DNA of 64,000 nucleotides, from contig CAWJRO010000011.1 in assembly GCA_963845285.1 (NCBI GenBank), positions 25,835 to 89,834 of the forward strand, written 5' to 3'. How positions within the stretch are numbered: position 1 is the stretch's first letter; each line of letters starts with the position of its first letter. This stretch comes from Methanobacterium_C sp963845285. GTDB taxonomy: Archaea; Methanobacteriota; Methanobacteria; Methanobacteriales; Methanobacteriaceae. The notes beneath the pieces were generated by a model. It ran no database searches. It was not told the origin of the DNA and saw only the letters and a list, made by a program, of their open reading frames with translations. A program made the translations under genes and the position numbers. This document shows positions 53,759-64,000 of this stretch, piece after piece.

Positions 53759-56122
53759 TTAAAACCTCTCACTTGAAATTTTGATTATATCTAAGGTTGA
53801 AAGATCATCTCTTAAATGAATATTATCTAAATCTGCTGCCAAATCAACTCTTAAAAATTGTTCCTCATCTTCCTGTAAACCTCTTAATACCCGTTCTAAT
53901 TCATTCTTAGATATTCCAAACAATTTATAAGGCCCACCTGTAAATTTTTTGTCATACAACTCAGAAACAGTGAAATCTTTTCTTCCAGAATCTTCCATTA
54001 CTTTATAAAGAGAATATGCTATAATCATCGGATTAGTAGTATTAATGCCATATTTTTTTATTGTCTTTACAATTCTACCTTTTTTCTCCAATATTCCCAT
54101 TTTAAGTATATTTCCTAATGGAGAACGATCAAACATATTTACCATAGCATCAATTGGGTTGCTCAATGTTCCTTTACTTAAATCTGGAAAATCTAAACCT
54201 ATATTCTCTTTTAACTCATTCTTTGTATTAACTGAGTTCCATTCTATTTCATCACAATACCATTTGATCACTGACGAGTTATAATAAAGATTATTCCATA
54301 TTATTTGCCAAATAAACAAAGGATCAACTTTGTATATTCTTTTTAAATATATTTCCAAACTGGAAAGTTTCTTAGTTTTAGGTTCAATTAACTCAGCATC
54401 TGATAACCAACGGATCATGGCCTTAACTTGTTTTGGTCCTAAATTATTATTATCTAACCATTCATCCCCAAAATTGAAAAATTCATTAAGCCATTCTTCT
54501 CTAATTCCAAAAGTTGAATATTTATCAATTCCACCAGTCTTTCTCTTTATATTAACGCCCCCACTTACACCTTCATCAATAGATTTAGAAACTAAACATC
54601 CTTTCACAGCAAAATATATACAATTTCCACAATTTTTACAAACGTTAGATGCTACTCGTAAACTTGGTAATGTTTTTAATGCACCTGTAGAACATTCCGC
54701 TTCACAAACACCACAATGAATACAAAAGGTACTTTTATACAATATTCGTTTTAATTTACTTTTAATGGCAACATTACTACAAATATTATTTATTTTAATG
54801 ATTTCTTTATCCGCATTTTTAGTAATTTCAAATGAATATGTCATGTCTTCTATTTTTAATTCTCCAGAAATGTTATTACAGTCTCTTTCTTTGTACATGA
54901 CGTTTCCTAATACTTTAGCCCATTCTAAAAAGTTTTCTTTGGGTTTTATCATGACTGCTTTAAAATAATGTTCTGATTCGGAGAAGTTTATGCTGGATTC
55001 ATTTGTTAATCCTTTTCCACCAGCTCTTTTTTTCCATTGTCCTGTAGCAATGAATTTATTTATATCAGATTTCTCTTTTAATCCTCTTTTATTAGCATAA
55101 TCTGATATTAACGGGACATAATCCTCCTTAATCGTTGGTTCTATATTACTAAGAATATACTCTGACCACTCAGACGAATTTGGACAAATTGAGCAGCCTA
55201 CTCTTGATAAACCATATCTATAGGATTTATTCAGCTTGAGATCCCTATAAAAATTATATAAAATTACCTCTGAAAAATTCCAATATAAGATTGGTCTAGC
55301 ATTGATTACAGAAAGATGTTTTACTCCACCTGCAATTCTTTGATAATTGCTACGTCTACTGCTCTCTTCAGCTCTTACTCCCTCAAAAACGAGAATTTTT
55401 GAGTTATCTTTTAGTAAATCTCTTATAAGATTGTTAAAAGGGGCCGTTTTGAGGACAGAAGTACACCATCTGTGAAACCTACTGGGCAAACCAAATTCTT
55501 TAAAAAATTCTAAAGCAGTTCTGGAAGGTTCTGCAAAAATAAAGTCTATTTTTGGATATTTTAATTGATATTCTTTTTTAGTTTTTTCAACATTATCATA
55601 CGTATAATCATTTTCTAAAGTTGTATCAGAAAATATCACCATAAATTCATCATGAGGGACAACTCTAGTGATCAAGTCTAAAATAACATGAGAGTCTTTT
55701 CCTCCACTAAAAGAGACTGAAAAAGAATATCCTTCCTTTTTATAAGTTTTATATGTATGTTCTATAAAATCTAAGGTCTCATTTTCTAAAACAAATAAAG
55801 CTTCTTTATTTTTTTCAATAAGTTTTTTTACATCAATAGGTTTTAGTTTGAGGCCTTCACCACGTTTCATGATCTTAAGTTTGGGTGATTCAAAAATATT
55901 GCCACCTTTAGCTTTAGCTACTAACTGCCCTTTATAATAATAATTTCTCCCAATAGCCCAAAGTAATGGTTCTTTCGTCTCAGGATACTCCCAAAAGTTT
56001 TCAAAACCTAATAAGTTTAACTCTTCAAAAAAAACAGGGCGTGGAGAATTAATATTAGAATCTTTATCTGTTAAGAGAATCCCATTTGAATTTTTATCCC
56101 ATATAACATTGTACATTTTCAT
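53759..56122 (-). CDS. brxP: BrxP, PAPS reductase-domain protein of type 4 BREX
   Basis: A 787-residue protein. Residues 135-335 have the PP-loop SFSGGKDSHVIL (139-144), FSDTTLEN and RWCTSVLKTAPF, typical of PAPS reductase/DndC-like sulfotransferase folds. Near residues 460-505 are two ferredoxin clusters: FCIHCGVCEAEC and VCKNCGNCIYF. BrxP replaces the PglX methylase in type 4 BREX, and a sulfur-based self-mark is an inference from DndC relatives. It is first in the operon. Confidence 0.9.
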   Translation of the reverse strand: MKMYNVIWDKNSNGILLTDKDSNINSPRPVFFEELNLLGFENFWEYPETKEPLLWAIGRNYYYKGQLVAKAKGGNIFESPKLKIMKRGEGLKLKPIDVKKLIEKNKEALFVLENETLDFIEHTYKTYKKEGYSFSVSFSGGKDSHVILDLITRVVPHDEFMVIFSDTTLENDYTYDNVEKTKKEYQLKYPKIDFIFAEPSRTALEFFKEFGLPSRFHRWCTSVLKTAPFNNLIRDLLKDNSKILVFEGVRAEESSRRSNYQRIAGGVKHLSVINARPILYWNFSEVILYNFYRDLKLNKSYRYGLSRVGCSICPNSSEWSEYILSNIEPTIKEDYVPLISDYANKRGLKEKSDINKFIATGQWKKRAGGKGLTNESSINFSESEHYFKAVMIKPKENFLEWAKVLGNVMYKERDCNNISGELKIEDMTYSFEITKNADKEIIKINNICSNVAIKSKLKRILYKSTFCIHCGVCEAECSTGALKTLPSLRVASNVCKNCGNCIYFAVKGCLVSKSIDEGVSGGVNIKRKTGGIDKYSTFGIREEWLNEFFNFGDEWLDNNNLGPKQVKAMIRWLSDAELIEPKTKKLSSLEIYLKRIYKVDPLFIWQIIWNNLYYNSSVIKWYCDEIEWNSVNTKNELKENIGLDFPDLSKGTLSNPIDAMVNMFDRSPLGNILKMGILEKKGRIVKTIKKYGINTTNPMIIAYSLYKVMEDSGRKDFTVSELYDKKFTGGPYKLFGISKNELERVLRGLQEDEEQFLRVDLAADLDNIHLRDDLSTLDIIKISSERF

Positions 56123-56704
56123 TTCTTCCCTAATGATTCTTTTAAATAGAAAAAGTTAACTTTAAATCAAAATTTTAATTAATAGATTAAATTATCAATA
56201 CCCACTATTTAAATTTTTATAAATTAATGTACATCTTCAGTTTTGCATTGAATTGCCAAAAAAATAAATCGCTTAGTTATTTAATATAAAATAAACAGAA
56301 ATGAATTCAAATAATTAAAACTACTTAAAATCAGCTTATTTAAAGAATAAAATTTTTTATATCAATTAGAATGCAACTTTTCTTTTTCTCATATAATTAC
56401 GCGCTAAGCAACCTATTTAATAGCATTACTAACTAATTTAAATAACAGAATATTAAGGTTGAAATATTCATTTTTAAACCCAAACTCCTTTGAATTTCTC
56501 ATTGAATCTTTTTTGCCCATATTCTCTTTAATCTAAACTAAATTCCAAAGAAGGAACTTAAAATCGTTATTTGTTGATAAATTCTTCATTTTTCACCATT
56601 TGTACCACCAATCTATTTTTTATTCCAAATTATAAAAAGTTTTAAGTATTTAATACAATGTTAATTAAAATTAGAAAGATTAGAGCTGGAAAAAGGGGAT
56701 ATAA
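56123..56704. other. Divergent intergenic region between BREX and McrBC
   Basis: A 582-base AT-rich stretch with no reading frame, tRNA or obvious repeat. Both operon promoters should be here: for BREX a TATA-like ATTTAAATA on the minus strand near 56200, and for mcrB AAGGGGAT directly before the start. Confidence 0.45.
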
Positions 56705-58941
56705 ATGTTAAAAGATTACATTGAACAAATTCTAAAAACTTATAAAACTGCTCGCAACGAAAATTTTACGCAACATCCTATGGCTAAATTATTAAGAATT
56801 GATTTTCCAAAATACCTTGAAAAAATCGTTGGAAATTCTAATAAATATAAATTTTCAGGTTCAGCAGGAAGAGGAACATGGACACATTGCCCATGGGTAG
56901 CAATACTCAATAAAGACATTACAGAAACAGCTCAATCAGGATTTTATCCTGTTTATCTATTTAAAGAAGATATGGAAGGGGTTTATTTATCTTTAAACCA
57001 AGGTACTGATAAACTAAAAGAAACTAAGAAATCTAAGACAAAAAATATCTTAAAAATACGATCACAAGAATTTAGGGATAAACTGAATAATTTAACCAAC
57101 ATATCTGACGATTTTTTAGAATCAATTGACTTAACTACTAACAATAATTCAAATGCTCCATTCTATGAAGCCGGTAACATCTATGCAAAATATTACAGTT
57201 TAGAAGACATACCATCAGAAGAAAAGCTTGAATCAGATTTGAAGGAAGTTTTAGAGATGTATGATTTACTAGTTTCAGAAAATAAACCACTTAAGATAAT
57301 TGAAAATGAAAGTGAGATATCAAAAAGTCAGGAAAAGTTTCTGGAAATTTTCAAAGACACTGCAGATAAAATTGTGAATGCCAAAGCAGGTTTTCATGGT
57401 GGCCAGGAAGAAGGAAATTTCTATTGGTCAAATAAACTTGGAATTTGGTTATGTTCCAGAAAGATTGAAAATAGTAGATATTGGAATGGTTTTGGAATTG
57501 AAGAACCCCAAGAAGATTCAGGCCATACAATTACATGTGAAATAAATTTCCCAATAAAAGGAATTAAAAGATCGGTAGCAGGAGCCTTTGCAAAAGACGA
57601 ATCAGGAAATGTATATGTAATCCACAGGGGCAAACTTGGTGGAAATTATTCTAAAAAGATTTTGAAGAAAACTATGAAGGGGAATGGACTTCAGTTGAAG
57701 ATGGAGATGTAAAAACTGATGTTGTTGTAATTGGAAAGTTAGATGACCCACAACTCCCTGAAAATGTTCGAGATTTTGTTTATGAAATTGATAGAATAAA
57801 AAAAGGCAAAACTGAACCAAATATACCACCAAATATATCATTTTATGAACACTTAATCAAATCAGGTTATTTCTTTGACCCCAAGATAGTTGAAAATTTC
57901 TTATTATCTCTAAAAATAAAACCATTCGTTATTTTAACTGGTAATTCTGGTACAGGTAAGACCAAATTAGCCCAGCTTTTTGCCCAATATAATTCTACCA
58001 AATATAATATTGTTCCTGTTGGAGCAAATTGGACTGAAAATCGACATTTACTTGGATTTTACAACATCATCACCAAAGATTATCAGGAAACTCCTGCTTT
58101 AAATTTAATTATGGGAGCTTCAAATAACCCAAAAACTCCACATTTATTAGTTTTAGATGAAATGAACCTTTCCCATGTTGAAAGATACTTTGCTGATTTT
58201 TTATCTGCAATGGAAAGTGAAGAAACCATACCCCTACATTCAAATGATGATGAAAAGATTCCGGGAGAGTTAGAAATACCTAAAAATCTTTTAGTGGTTG
58301 GTACTGTTAACGTTGATGAAACAACGTATATGTTTAGTCCTAAGGTTTTAGATAGGGCTAACACCATCGAGTTTTCCACTTCTCCTGCTAAAAATTACAT
58401 GTTAAACAATTATAAAAACACTAATTTAACTGGAGATACTGAATATCTTGAAAATCCTCTCTCTGATCTTGAAACTAGGGATTACAGAGTTCAAGAATTA
58501 AAAGAAAGATTAAGTGATGTCAAGATTGATGAACAAGTCTACCTCTGGGATGTTTTAGCAGATGAAATTAACAACTTCCAAGAAGTTCTAGGCAAAGCTG
58601 GTTTTGATTTTGGTTTCAGGGTAATTGATGAAATTTTGCGTTTCATGTATGTTGCTTGGGTTTACGAAGACAAACCCGAAATTTGGGATAATTGGATGCG
58701 TTATTTTGATGCACAGATTAAACAGAAGATGCTTCCAAAGCTGCACGGATCACAGAGAGTTCTTGAGAATGTTTTAAAGGAACTCTTCGAACTTTGTTAC
58801 GTTGAAGCCGTAGATCTTCCACCACATAAACTTGGAGATATTCAATCAGAAGAAACAGTTAAGTATCTTTCCTCTGCTTTGAAGATTCAAGAGATGGATA
58901 AAGTATTGTACGAGCAAAGATATGTTTCATTCATAAATTAG
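56705..58941 (+). pseudogene. mcrB: McrB-type GTPase with MrcB N-domain, one frameshift
   Basis: Residues 1-115 form the MrcB N-domain (GSAGRGTWTHCPWVAIL). A second domain (VAGAFAKDESGNVYVIHRGK) resembles the N-terminus of the 988-aa protein. The frame stops at 57712, but adding one A to the run at 57653-57657 joins it to DFEENYEGEWTSVEDGD and the AAA part: Walker A GNSGTGKTKL, Walker B LLVLDEMNLSHVE and GTVNVDETTYMFSPKVLDRA. The product would be about 745 residues. McrB translocates on modified DNA using GTP. Confidence 0.8.
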
Positions 58942-58952
58942 GGGCTTTTTTA

Positions 58953-60837
58953 ATGGTGGAACAAAGAGTTCTTATAAATCTTCAGGATAAAAAAGGGAAT
59001 GAATTAGGTCTTTTAACCATAAGTGCTGTTAAAGATAACCTAAACTATCAAGGATCCCTTAAAAAGGGAATTATAACCCTTGAGAATATTCCTTTAGTTG
59101 AAAAACCTGATGATGAAACACCAATACAGTACTACTCCAATAAAGAAGTTAATGGTCTTTCTAAGTTAATGCTTCTTGAAGAAACTAAGTATCAGATCTT
59201 ATTTGAAACTAAACTTCAGTTTAAAGAGGAACCTATAGTTTTTCAAACCATTCAAAGGAGTGAAACTAAAATATTTGAGGAATTAAGGTTCAAAATCGGA
59301 TCCAATGAAAGTTACAGGTGTGCAGGAATTCTCAATTTTCACAGCTACGTTGGAAAGTCCTTTTTTGATGTTGAAATAGATGGTGTTGAATCAGTTCCTT
59401 GTCCCTTCGAGGTTAGATCCAAGAAGATAAATTATTATGAACACTATCCTGCCATGATTGCAGATCTATCTGAAGTTGCCTCTGGAATAATCTATGAAAT
59501 GGATTCACCTTTATCTCAAGACCTTGAATTTTACAGAAAGCCTAAAGAAACATTATATGAAGATTTCATGTTTTTGGAGTATTTATTCCGACTAGAAAAT
59601 CTTCCTACAGCCTATGAGTACATAAAAAGAAACATGTACAGTCTCTTGGAAAGTTACGTGGAAGTTGTTCCTGCAAGTTTTGCATCAAATTTAGGACCTT
59701 CAGAAATGTTAGATATAATATCACGCCCTGATAATCTTTTTAAAACTGAAGATATACCAAGTGATTGGCCCAGTAGTTTGAATGGATACGTTCCAGATAC
59801 TGTAACCCAAAGATATTATCACGAAACCATAGACACTCCAGAAAATCGTTTTCTCAAATATTTCTTAGAGTTACTGGATAAATTGATAGATGATCTTATC
59901 GAAGAAACTTTTAGAACTTAAAAAAGATGGTTACGTTCTTGATGAGCTTTACAAGTATCAAAGAATAGTTCAAGATTACTTATCAGAAAAATGGGTGAAA
60001 AATGTTGGTAAACTCAATTATTTACCCCTAAATTCACAGGTTATACAAAAAAGAGAAGGTTACAGGGACATATTCAAGTACTACATCCAATTTGAATTTT
60101 CCTTTAGACTCCAATGGGAAGAGGTAGAGGATCAAATCAAGGGATATGAACGTAAACTAAGTGAATTGTATGAATATTGGTGTTACTTCAAACTTGTAAA
60201 AGTTTTAAACAAACTAAGCAATGAAAAATTAGTTTACACAGATATCTACAATGTCAGCCCAGATAAATGGTCTATAAAAGTTAAAAGAGGGCAAGATTCG
60301 CTTCAAATATTTAGCATTGACTTTAATGGAAAGGAAATAAAATTAAATTTGATGTACAATCGTCTTTTTTCAAATAATACCAAATATAAATCTTACTCAT
60401 TACCATTTAGGCCAGATTATACCTTATTCATAGAATCTGATGGTAAAACTTATTTTGTTCATTTCGATGCTAAATACAAGTCTGAAGGAAAGATCTTGGA
60501 GTTTTATGAAAAAATTGGTTCAAAAAAGCTTCCATCTGATGAAATTTATGAAATTGAAGAGGAAATGGTAGCCAAAAGGGATGAAGATGAGCAAATTTCT
60601 CGTAAATATAAATATGGAGATATCTACAAGATGCACACCTACAAAGATGCAATACTTTACACTGAAGGAGCCTACGTTTTATACCCTGGAGATGAGGAAA
60701 AAATATTCCATGAGATTTATTCCGAGCCAATTCCATCTGTTGGTGCCTTCCCTTTAACTCCAGGTGAAGATGGTGTTGAAGAGGAGAATTTAAGTTTATT
60801 TATAAAGGCTATTTTAAAAAATATTTTGGATAGATAA
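58953..60837 (+). pseudogene. mcrC: McrC-like DUF2357-DUF524 nuclease, one frameshift
   Basis: The first 320 residues are a DUF2357 protein (VNGLSKLMLLEET, TIDTPENRFLKYFLELLDKL). It ends at 59921. Restoring the frame by removing one A at 59905-59907 joins IDDLIEE to LLELKKDGYVLDEL and a DUF524 PD-(D/E)XK nuclease (FRPDYTLFIES, HFDAKYKSEG; E/D-x-K layout). This pair takes the role of McrC, the cleavage subunit. AGGGGC precedes the ATG, 11 bases after mcrB. Confidence 0.8.
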
Positions 60838-60966
60838 CTATGAGCGAAAAGAACGATACTATATGCATAATACCTTCTAAACAATAGTTTTAATAGGGAA
60901 TGTTAAATTTTCTTATAATAAAACGACTAAATTACTAAGTTTAGATCCCTTTTACAAAGTGCTTAG

Positions 60967-61164
60967 TTAATTAGAAGATTTAAAAGAACCAAAATATTTG
61001 AAGATTATAATGTAGAAGGCCTTTTGATATATCTTGGTATTATTGATATGATTAAAGTACCTTTTAAGGAGAACAATAACAAAATAATGGTTATACCCTT
61101 AAATAATAGATATAAAAACGTTGAAAGAGATATAAAAGTTATGTTAACCCTCAAGATCCAATGA
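60967..61164 (+). pseudogene. Unassigned coding remnant
   Basis: An open frame without a start reads EDYNVEGLLIYLGIIDMIKV and continues with NNRYKNVERDIKVML before a TGA. It looks coding in composition but has lost its start. I cannot place it. The rest of 60838-61290 shows only AT-rich DNA and GGAGGT for the next gene. Confidence 0.35.
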
Positions 61165-61290
61165 TATTATATTCTCTTAGTTTATTGAATAATGAATTCG
61201 AACTCAACAGGAAATTCAAGGGATTATTACAGCAAATGTTTTGTTAATTTAATTTTATTTCATATTTAAATAAATTGGAGGTCTAGTAAG

Positions 61291-61716
61291 ATGGATGATT
61301 ACAATATAAAAATATTAAAGAAGATTAACAGGTTACAAACTGAAATTGAATCTGGAGAATTTGCAGAAAAAGCAAAAAGAACCATGGAATGGGGTGGGGC
61401 TGATGTTATTGTTAGCAATGAGATGACTCCGAGAATTGAGAAATTTTTGGGTGATCAAAATATGGTGATCAGCTTGCAGAAAATAGCTCCAAGGAGAAGA
61501 GCTGTTATAACACCTTATGCAAAAGAGTTAAGCCAATTGTTTAGTATTTTAGGTGGTATCTTTCATGAAAGGATTGATTTCGCTTCAAAGTATGATTTCT
61601 ATGGTTTTCTAGCTCAATCTGCTCTTGATTACATCGATGAGACTAAAGGGGATTATGAGTGCAATCAACTTTTAATTGCAGTTTTGGATGGGGCAAAGGG
61701 TTTTGTTAAGGAGTGA
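61291..61716 (+). CDS. Conserved-looking unknown protein (141 aa)
   Basis: A soluble, mostly helical protein (MDDYNIKILKKINRLQTEIE, later ALDYIDETKGDYECNQLLIA). I do not recognise a family. GGAGGT places the ATG well. A truncated copy of its C-terminal part follows at 61831. It stands after the McrBC genes and may be part of the island or a separate unit. Confidence 0.5.
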   Translation: MDDYNIKILKKINRLQTEIESGEFAEKAKRTMEWGGADVIVSNEMTPRIEKFLGDQNMVISLQKIAPRRRAVITPYAKELSQLFSILGGIFHERIDFASKYDFYGFLAQSALDYIDETKGDYECNQLLIAVLDGAKGFVKE

Positions 61717-61830
61717 AATCTAAAATTTATAAAAAAATTATGGATTTTTTGAGGACATTCCATCTTCAATAGAAGAAAAGCAACTAAATGACAAAAAAAA
61801 CATTTATTAAAAAAAATATCTCAAGAATTG

Positions 61831-61962
61831 ATGGTTAAAAGACTTAAATATAATTATAAAGAAATTTTAACTGCAAATGACTATGAATACATAGCCAAAT
61901 CAGCAATTGATTATTTAGATAATAAAGATGATTTTGTATTCATGGCGTTCATAGTCAATTGA
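61831..61962 (+). pseudogene. Truncated paralogue of the 61291 gene
   Basis: A 43-residue frame reads NDYEYIAKSAIDYLDN, similar to YDFYGFLAQSALDYIDE of the gene at 61291, and ends at 61962. Only the C-terminal third remains, so it is a relic duplicate. The rest of 61717-62066 shows nothing else. Confidence 0.5.
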
Positions 61963-62066
61963 ATCAAAAAAAGATATTTTTTTTATATGATTTAAAATGT
62001 CCCCAATTTTTACATACTATTTCTGCCCTCCAAGTATTTAATACACAATTAAAAGAAGGAATGAAT

Positions 62067-63236
62067 TCATCCATTAACTGAAATTTTATTTCTTTTTTTA
62101 TGGAAGTCGAATATGTATAATATCAAGAACGTTACCATGCATATTGAAGAAAGGCTGAAAGTCTTTGCTAATCCGATGTAACCCGAGATTGTACCAAATA
62201 TTAAAGAACCGAGGGCAATTCCAACATCCAGTGATGCTAAATATGTTCCGTTTGCAGCACCAACACGCTCTTCTGGTGAAGCATTCACTGCCCATGTTTG
62301 CAGAATCGGACAGATAACTCCATAACCAAAACCATAAAACAACGAAGCAATTATTAAGGGTATAAGTCCGTTTGAAAGGGACATTATAATTAATGCCATG
62401 ATGACACAAAGGGGGCTTATGACTAAAACTGATTTATCTCCATATCTGTTGCTGAGTTTATTTACAATAGGATTACTCAACAAAATCATTAGAGTAAATC
62501 CAACGAAGAATAAACTACCATTTACCCCAATTTGTTGTCCATATACAACTACAAATGCCATGACAAAACCCAACGTCATCATCACTAATGTAGCTAGTAA
62601 TGATGGAAATAAAGCATTTTTTTCAAACATATCTTTTAAGTTAAATTTTTTTTCGATTACTGTTTGAGGTTTTTCAAATTCAGGATATTTTATTAATTTT
62701 GCCATTACAATACAAATTACCATTAAAAATGTGACTAATAGGGCTGTTGGAGTAAAACCAAACTTTAACATAACGAAAGCCCCTATTATAGGACCAGCTG
62801 CCATTGTCATGCTTTGGGCAAAAACAAAGTATCTCCAACCATGCACTAACAATTCTTTAGGAACTACATCAACTGTTAATGCAGAGTTTGCAGTTGAAGT
62901 GATACCCCAAACAAAACCATGACCAAAACGAACAACCAGTAATAGGATAATGGCCAGAGGTAAACAGGAGAATGCTGTAACAATGGTTATTGAAATCAGA
63001 CCTAATATATAAACTCGTTCTCTTCCATAATTATCAAGTAAATGACCAGCTACAGGTCTTGATATTAAAGCGGCTATAGCAAACAAACTAACTATCAGCC
63101 CCATTTCAGTCGAATTTCCCCCAATATTTTTTACATAAAGAGGGAGCGTGACCACAAGGACACTGTACCCGATATACATAAAAAAAGTTAATAATAATAT
63201 GAAGATAAAATTTCTTGACCACAACTTATTTTCCAC
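62067..63236 (-). CDS. MFS transporter
   Basis: A 389-residue major facilitator protein with 12 hydrophobic helices. The motif GHLLDNYGRERV after helix 2 is the MFS loop 2-3 signature, and a similar NRYGDKS follows helix 8. The substrate is unknown; drug or small-molecule export is common. The GTG start follows the marR stop by one base. The two genes form an operon in which MarR likely regulates export. Confidence 0.85.
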   Translation of the reverse strand: MENKLWSRNFIFILLLTFFMYIGYSVLVVTLPLYVKNIGGNSTEMGLIVSLFAIAALISRPVAGHLLDNYGRERVYILGLISITIVTAFSCLPLAIILLLVVRFGHGFVWGITSTANSALTVDVVPKELLVHGWRYFVFAQSMTMAAGPIIGAFVMLKFGFTPTALLVTFLMVICIVMAKLIKYPEFEKPQTVIEKKFNLKDMFEKNALFPSLLATLVMMTLGFVMAFVVVYGQQIGVNGSLFFVGFTLMILLSNPIVNKLSNRYGDKSVLVISPLCVIMALIIMSLSNGLIPLIIASLFYGFGYGVICPILQTWAVNASPEERVGAANGTYLASLDVGIALGSLIFGTISGYIGLAKTFSLSSICMVTFLILYIFDFHKKRNKISVNG

Positions 63237-63683
63237 TTATGTCTCCTCTTTGATTATTTCTTCAATGTTATCAAGAAATTTTTTAAACATGTTGTTAAGA
63301 TGTATAATCTCCTCTTCTGAGATTCCATTCCTTATCCTAGTTCGAATTTCATCTTCTACGGGAAGAATTTGCTGGACAATTGTTTTACCCCTGTTAGTTT
63401 CAACTAAAACTATTGAACGTCGGTCTTCATCATTTATATGTCTCTCTATCAAGTTTTTTTGTTCTAATTGATCTAAAATCCTTGTTAAAGTTGATCTACC
63501 TTTGTTGGTTAGTTCTGCAATTATTTTTTGAGTTGAAAAATCAGTATTTGTGATAGTTCTTAAAACAAACCACTGTTCATGAGTTATATCATATTTTTTA
63601 AGTTTTAAAGACATAATTAAAGCATTTTTTCTTCTTATCTCAGTAGTTAACGAAAATAAATCTGCTAAGCTATTTTGATCCAT
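63237..63683 (-). CDS. MarR family transcriptional regulator
   Basis: A 148-residue winged-helix regulator: ITHEQWFVLRTI, ELTNKGRSTLTRILDQLEQK and HINDEDRRSIVLVETNRGK, the MarR DNA-binding core and wing. It is first of a two-gene operon with the MFS transporter. A palindrome and TATA box upstream fit autorepression relieved by a small ligand. Confidence 0.88.
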   Translation of the reverse strand: MDQNSLADLFSLTTEIRRKNALIMSLKLKKYDITHEQWFVLRTITNTDFSTQKIIAELTNKGRSTLTRILDQLEQKNLIERHINDEDRRSIVLVETNRGKTIVQQILPVEDEIRTRIRNGISEEEIIHLNNMFKKFLDNIEEIIKEET

Positions 63684-63716
63684 GCTATTTTCCTTCTTTT
63701 AGTTGTCATGCGAACA

Positions 63717-63740
63717 ATACGTATAGCAACAAATATAATT
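63717..63740 (-). promoter_or_regulatory. marR promoter with ATACGTAT operator
   Basis: On the minus strand a TATA-like AATTATATTT (63731-63740) lies upstream of a palindromic ATACGTAT (63717-63724), which is 34 bases before the start. MarR proteins bind such short palindromes near the transcription start. Confidence 0.45.
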
Positions 63741-64000
63741 TCATACTATTTAAAGTTTTTACGATTTCAAAGGAGGAATGAAATAATAAAAAAACCAGAA
63801 AAGTGGATAGAATAAAATACCTTAAAAAGATGCTAAATTGATAAAAAAAATCTTTAAAATGTTTGATAGTTTATTTTAAGTTTTAATTTTTGATGAGCAA
63901 TATAAAATATATTATCTAATTCTTTTATTTCATTTTCATCCCTAATCAAGCCACAAAAAACTTATTTTAATTTAACCACCATTATGCGGATGATAGACAA
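63741..64000. other. AT-rich end of the window
   Basis: No gene can be supported. A short minus-strand frame (LIRDENEIKELDN) near 63860-63960 is too short to call. Confidence 0.4.

Noticed and set aside
46466..56122. Type 1 BREX
   Set aside because: There is no BrxA, BrxB or PglX gene, while a BrxP gene is present, so type 4 fits.

Overview
The window looks like chromosomal DNA of a mesophilic Methanobacterium-type methanogen (Methanobacteriales). It is very AT-rich, has archaeal TATA boxes and GGAGG/GGTGAT ribosome binding sites, and encodes an F420-dependent sulfite reductase, an F420H2:NADP oxidoreductase next to an NADP-type secondary alcohol dehydrogenase, and a probable pseudomurein-binding-repeat protein. 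I saw no rRNA, tRNA or CRISPR array.

Layout. 1-9.3 kb is mostly housekeeping: MBL hydrolase, TauE/SafE exporter, a surface hydrolase-like protein, and a PadR regulator followed by a HAAS-Fsr fusion (frameshifted). A HEPN/MNT toxin-antitoxin pair sits behind five palindromic operators, followed by aspartate dehydrogenase. 9.6-10.9 kb is an IS5-type insertion sequence beside a truncated SDR gene. 11.4-14.3 kb is an alcohol-oxidation module (fno, adh) with a divergent TetR regulator and good candidate operators. 14.4-28.1 kb is a patchwork of small genes and relics: an archaeal ATPase behind three palindromic repeats, an LtrA::ABC-ATPase chimera, several toxin-antitoxin loci with broken toxin genes, a SatD-like regulator with four evenly arranged operators, zinc-ribbon membrane proteins, and relBE.

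28.1-60.8 kb is a large defence island. It begins with a 988-aa zinc-finger repeat protein diverging from a 257-aa unknown, BrxD-like ATPase and BrxHI-like helicase. uppP, a NERD protein and a broken UvrD-like helicase follow. Next come a UDG-family protein, a helicase-HNH-HEAT fusion and a GmrSD-like DUF262-HNH protein. Then comes a complete type 4 BREX operon (brxP-brxC-pglZ-brxL, minus strand), and finally a McrBC-type system (MrcB-N/AAA protein plus DUF2357-DUF524 nuclease), both genes frameshifted. 61-64 kb has a small unknown gene with a relic paralogue and a MarR-MFS pair.

Functional picture. Sulfite handling (TauE-like, Fsr), alcohol-derived reductant (adh to NADPH, Fno to F420H2) and layered defence are the themes. 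The most promising new material is the brxD/brxHI module with its repeat zinc-finger partner, an unnamed domain shared by that protein and McrB, the helicase-HNH-HEAT protein, and four palindromic operator arrays. Many genes are interrupted by single-base indels, several of them at A runs. Some of these may be sequencing errors, and the affected entries should be read with that in mind.
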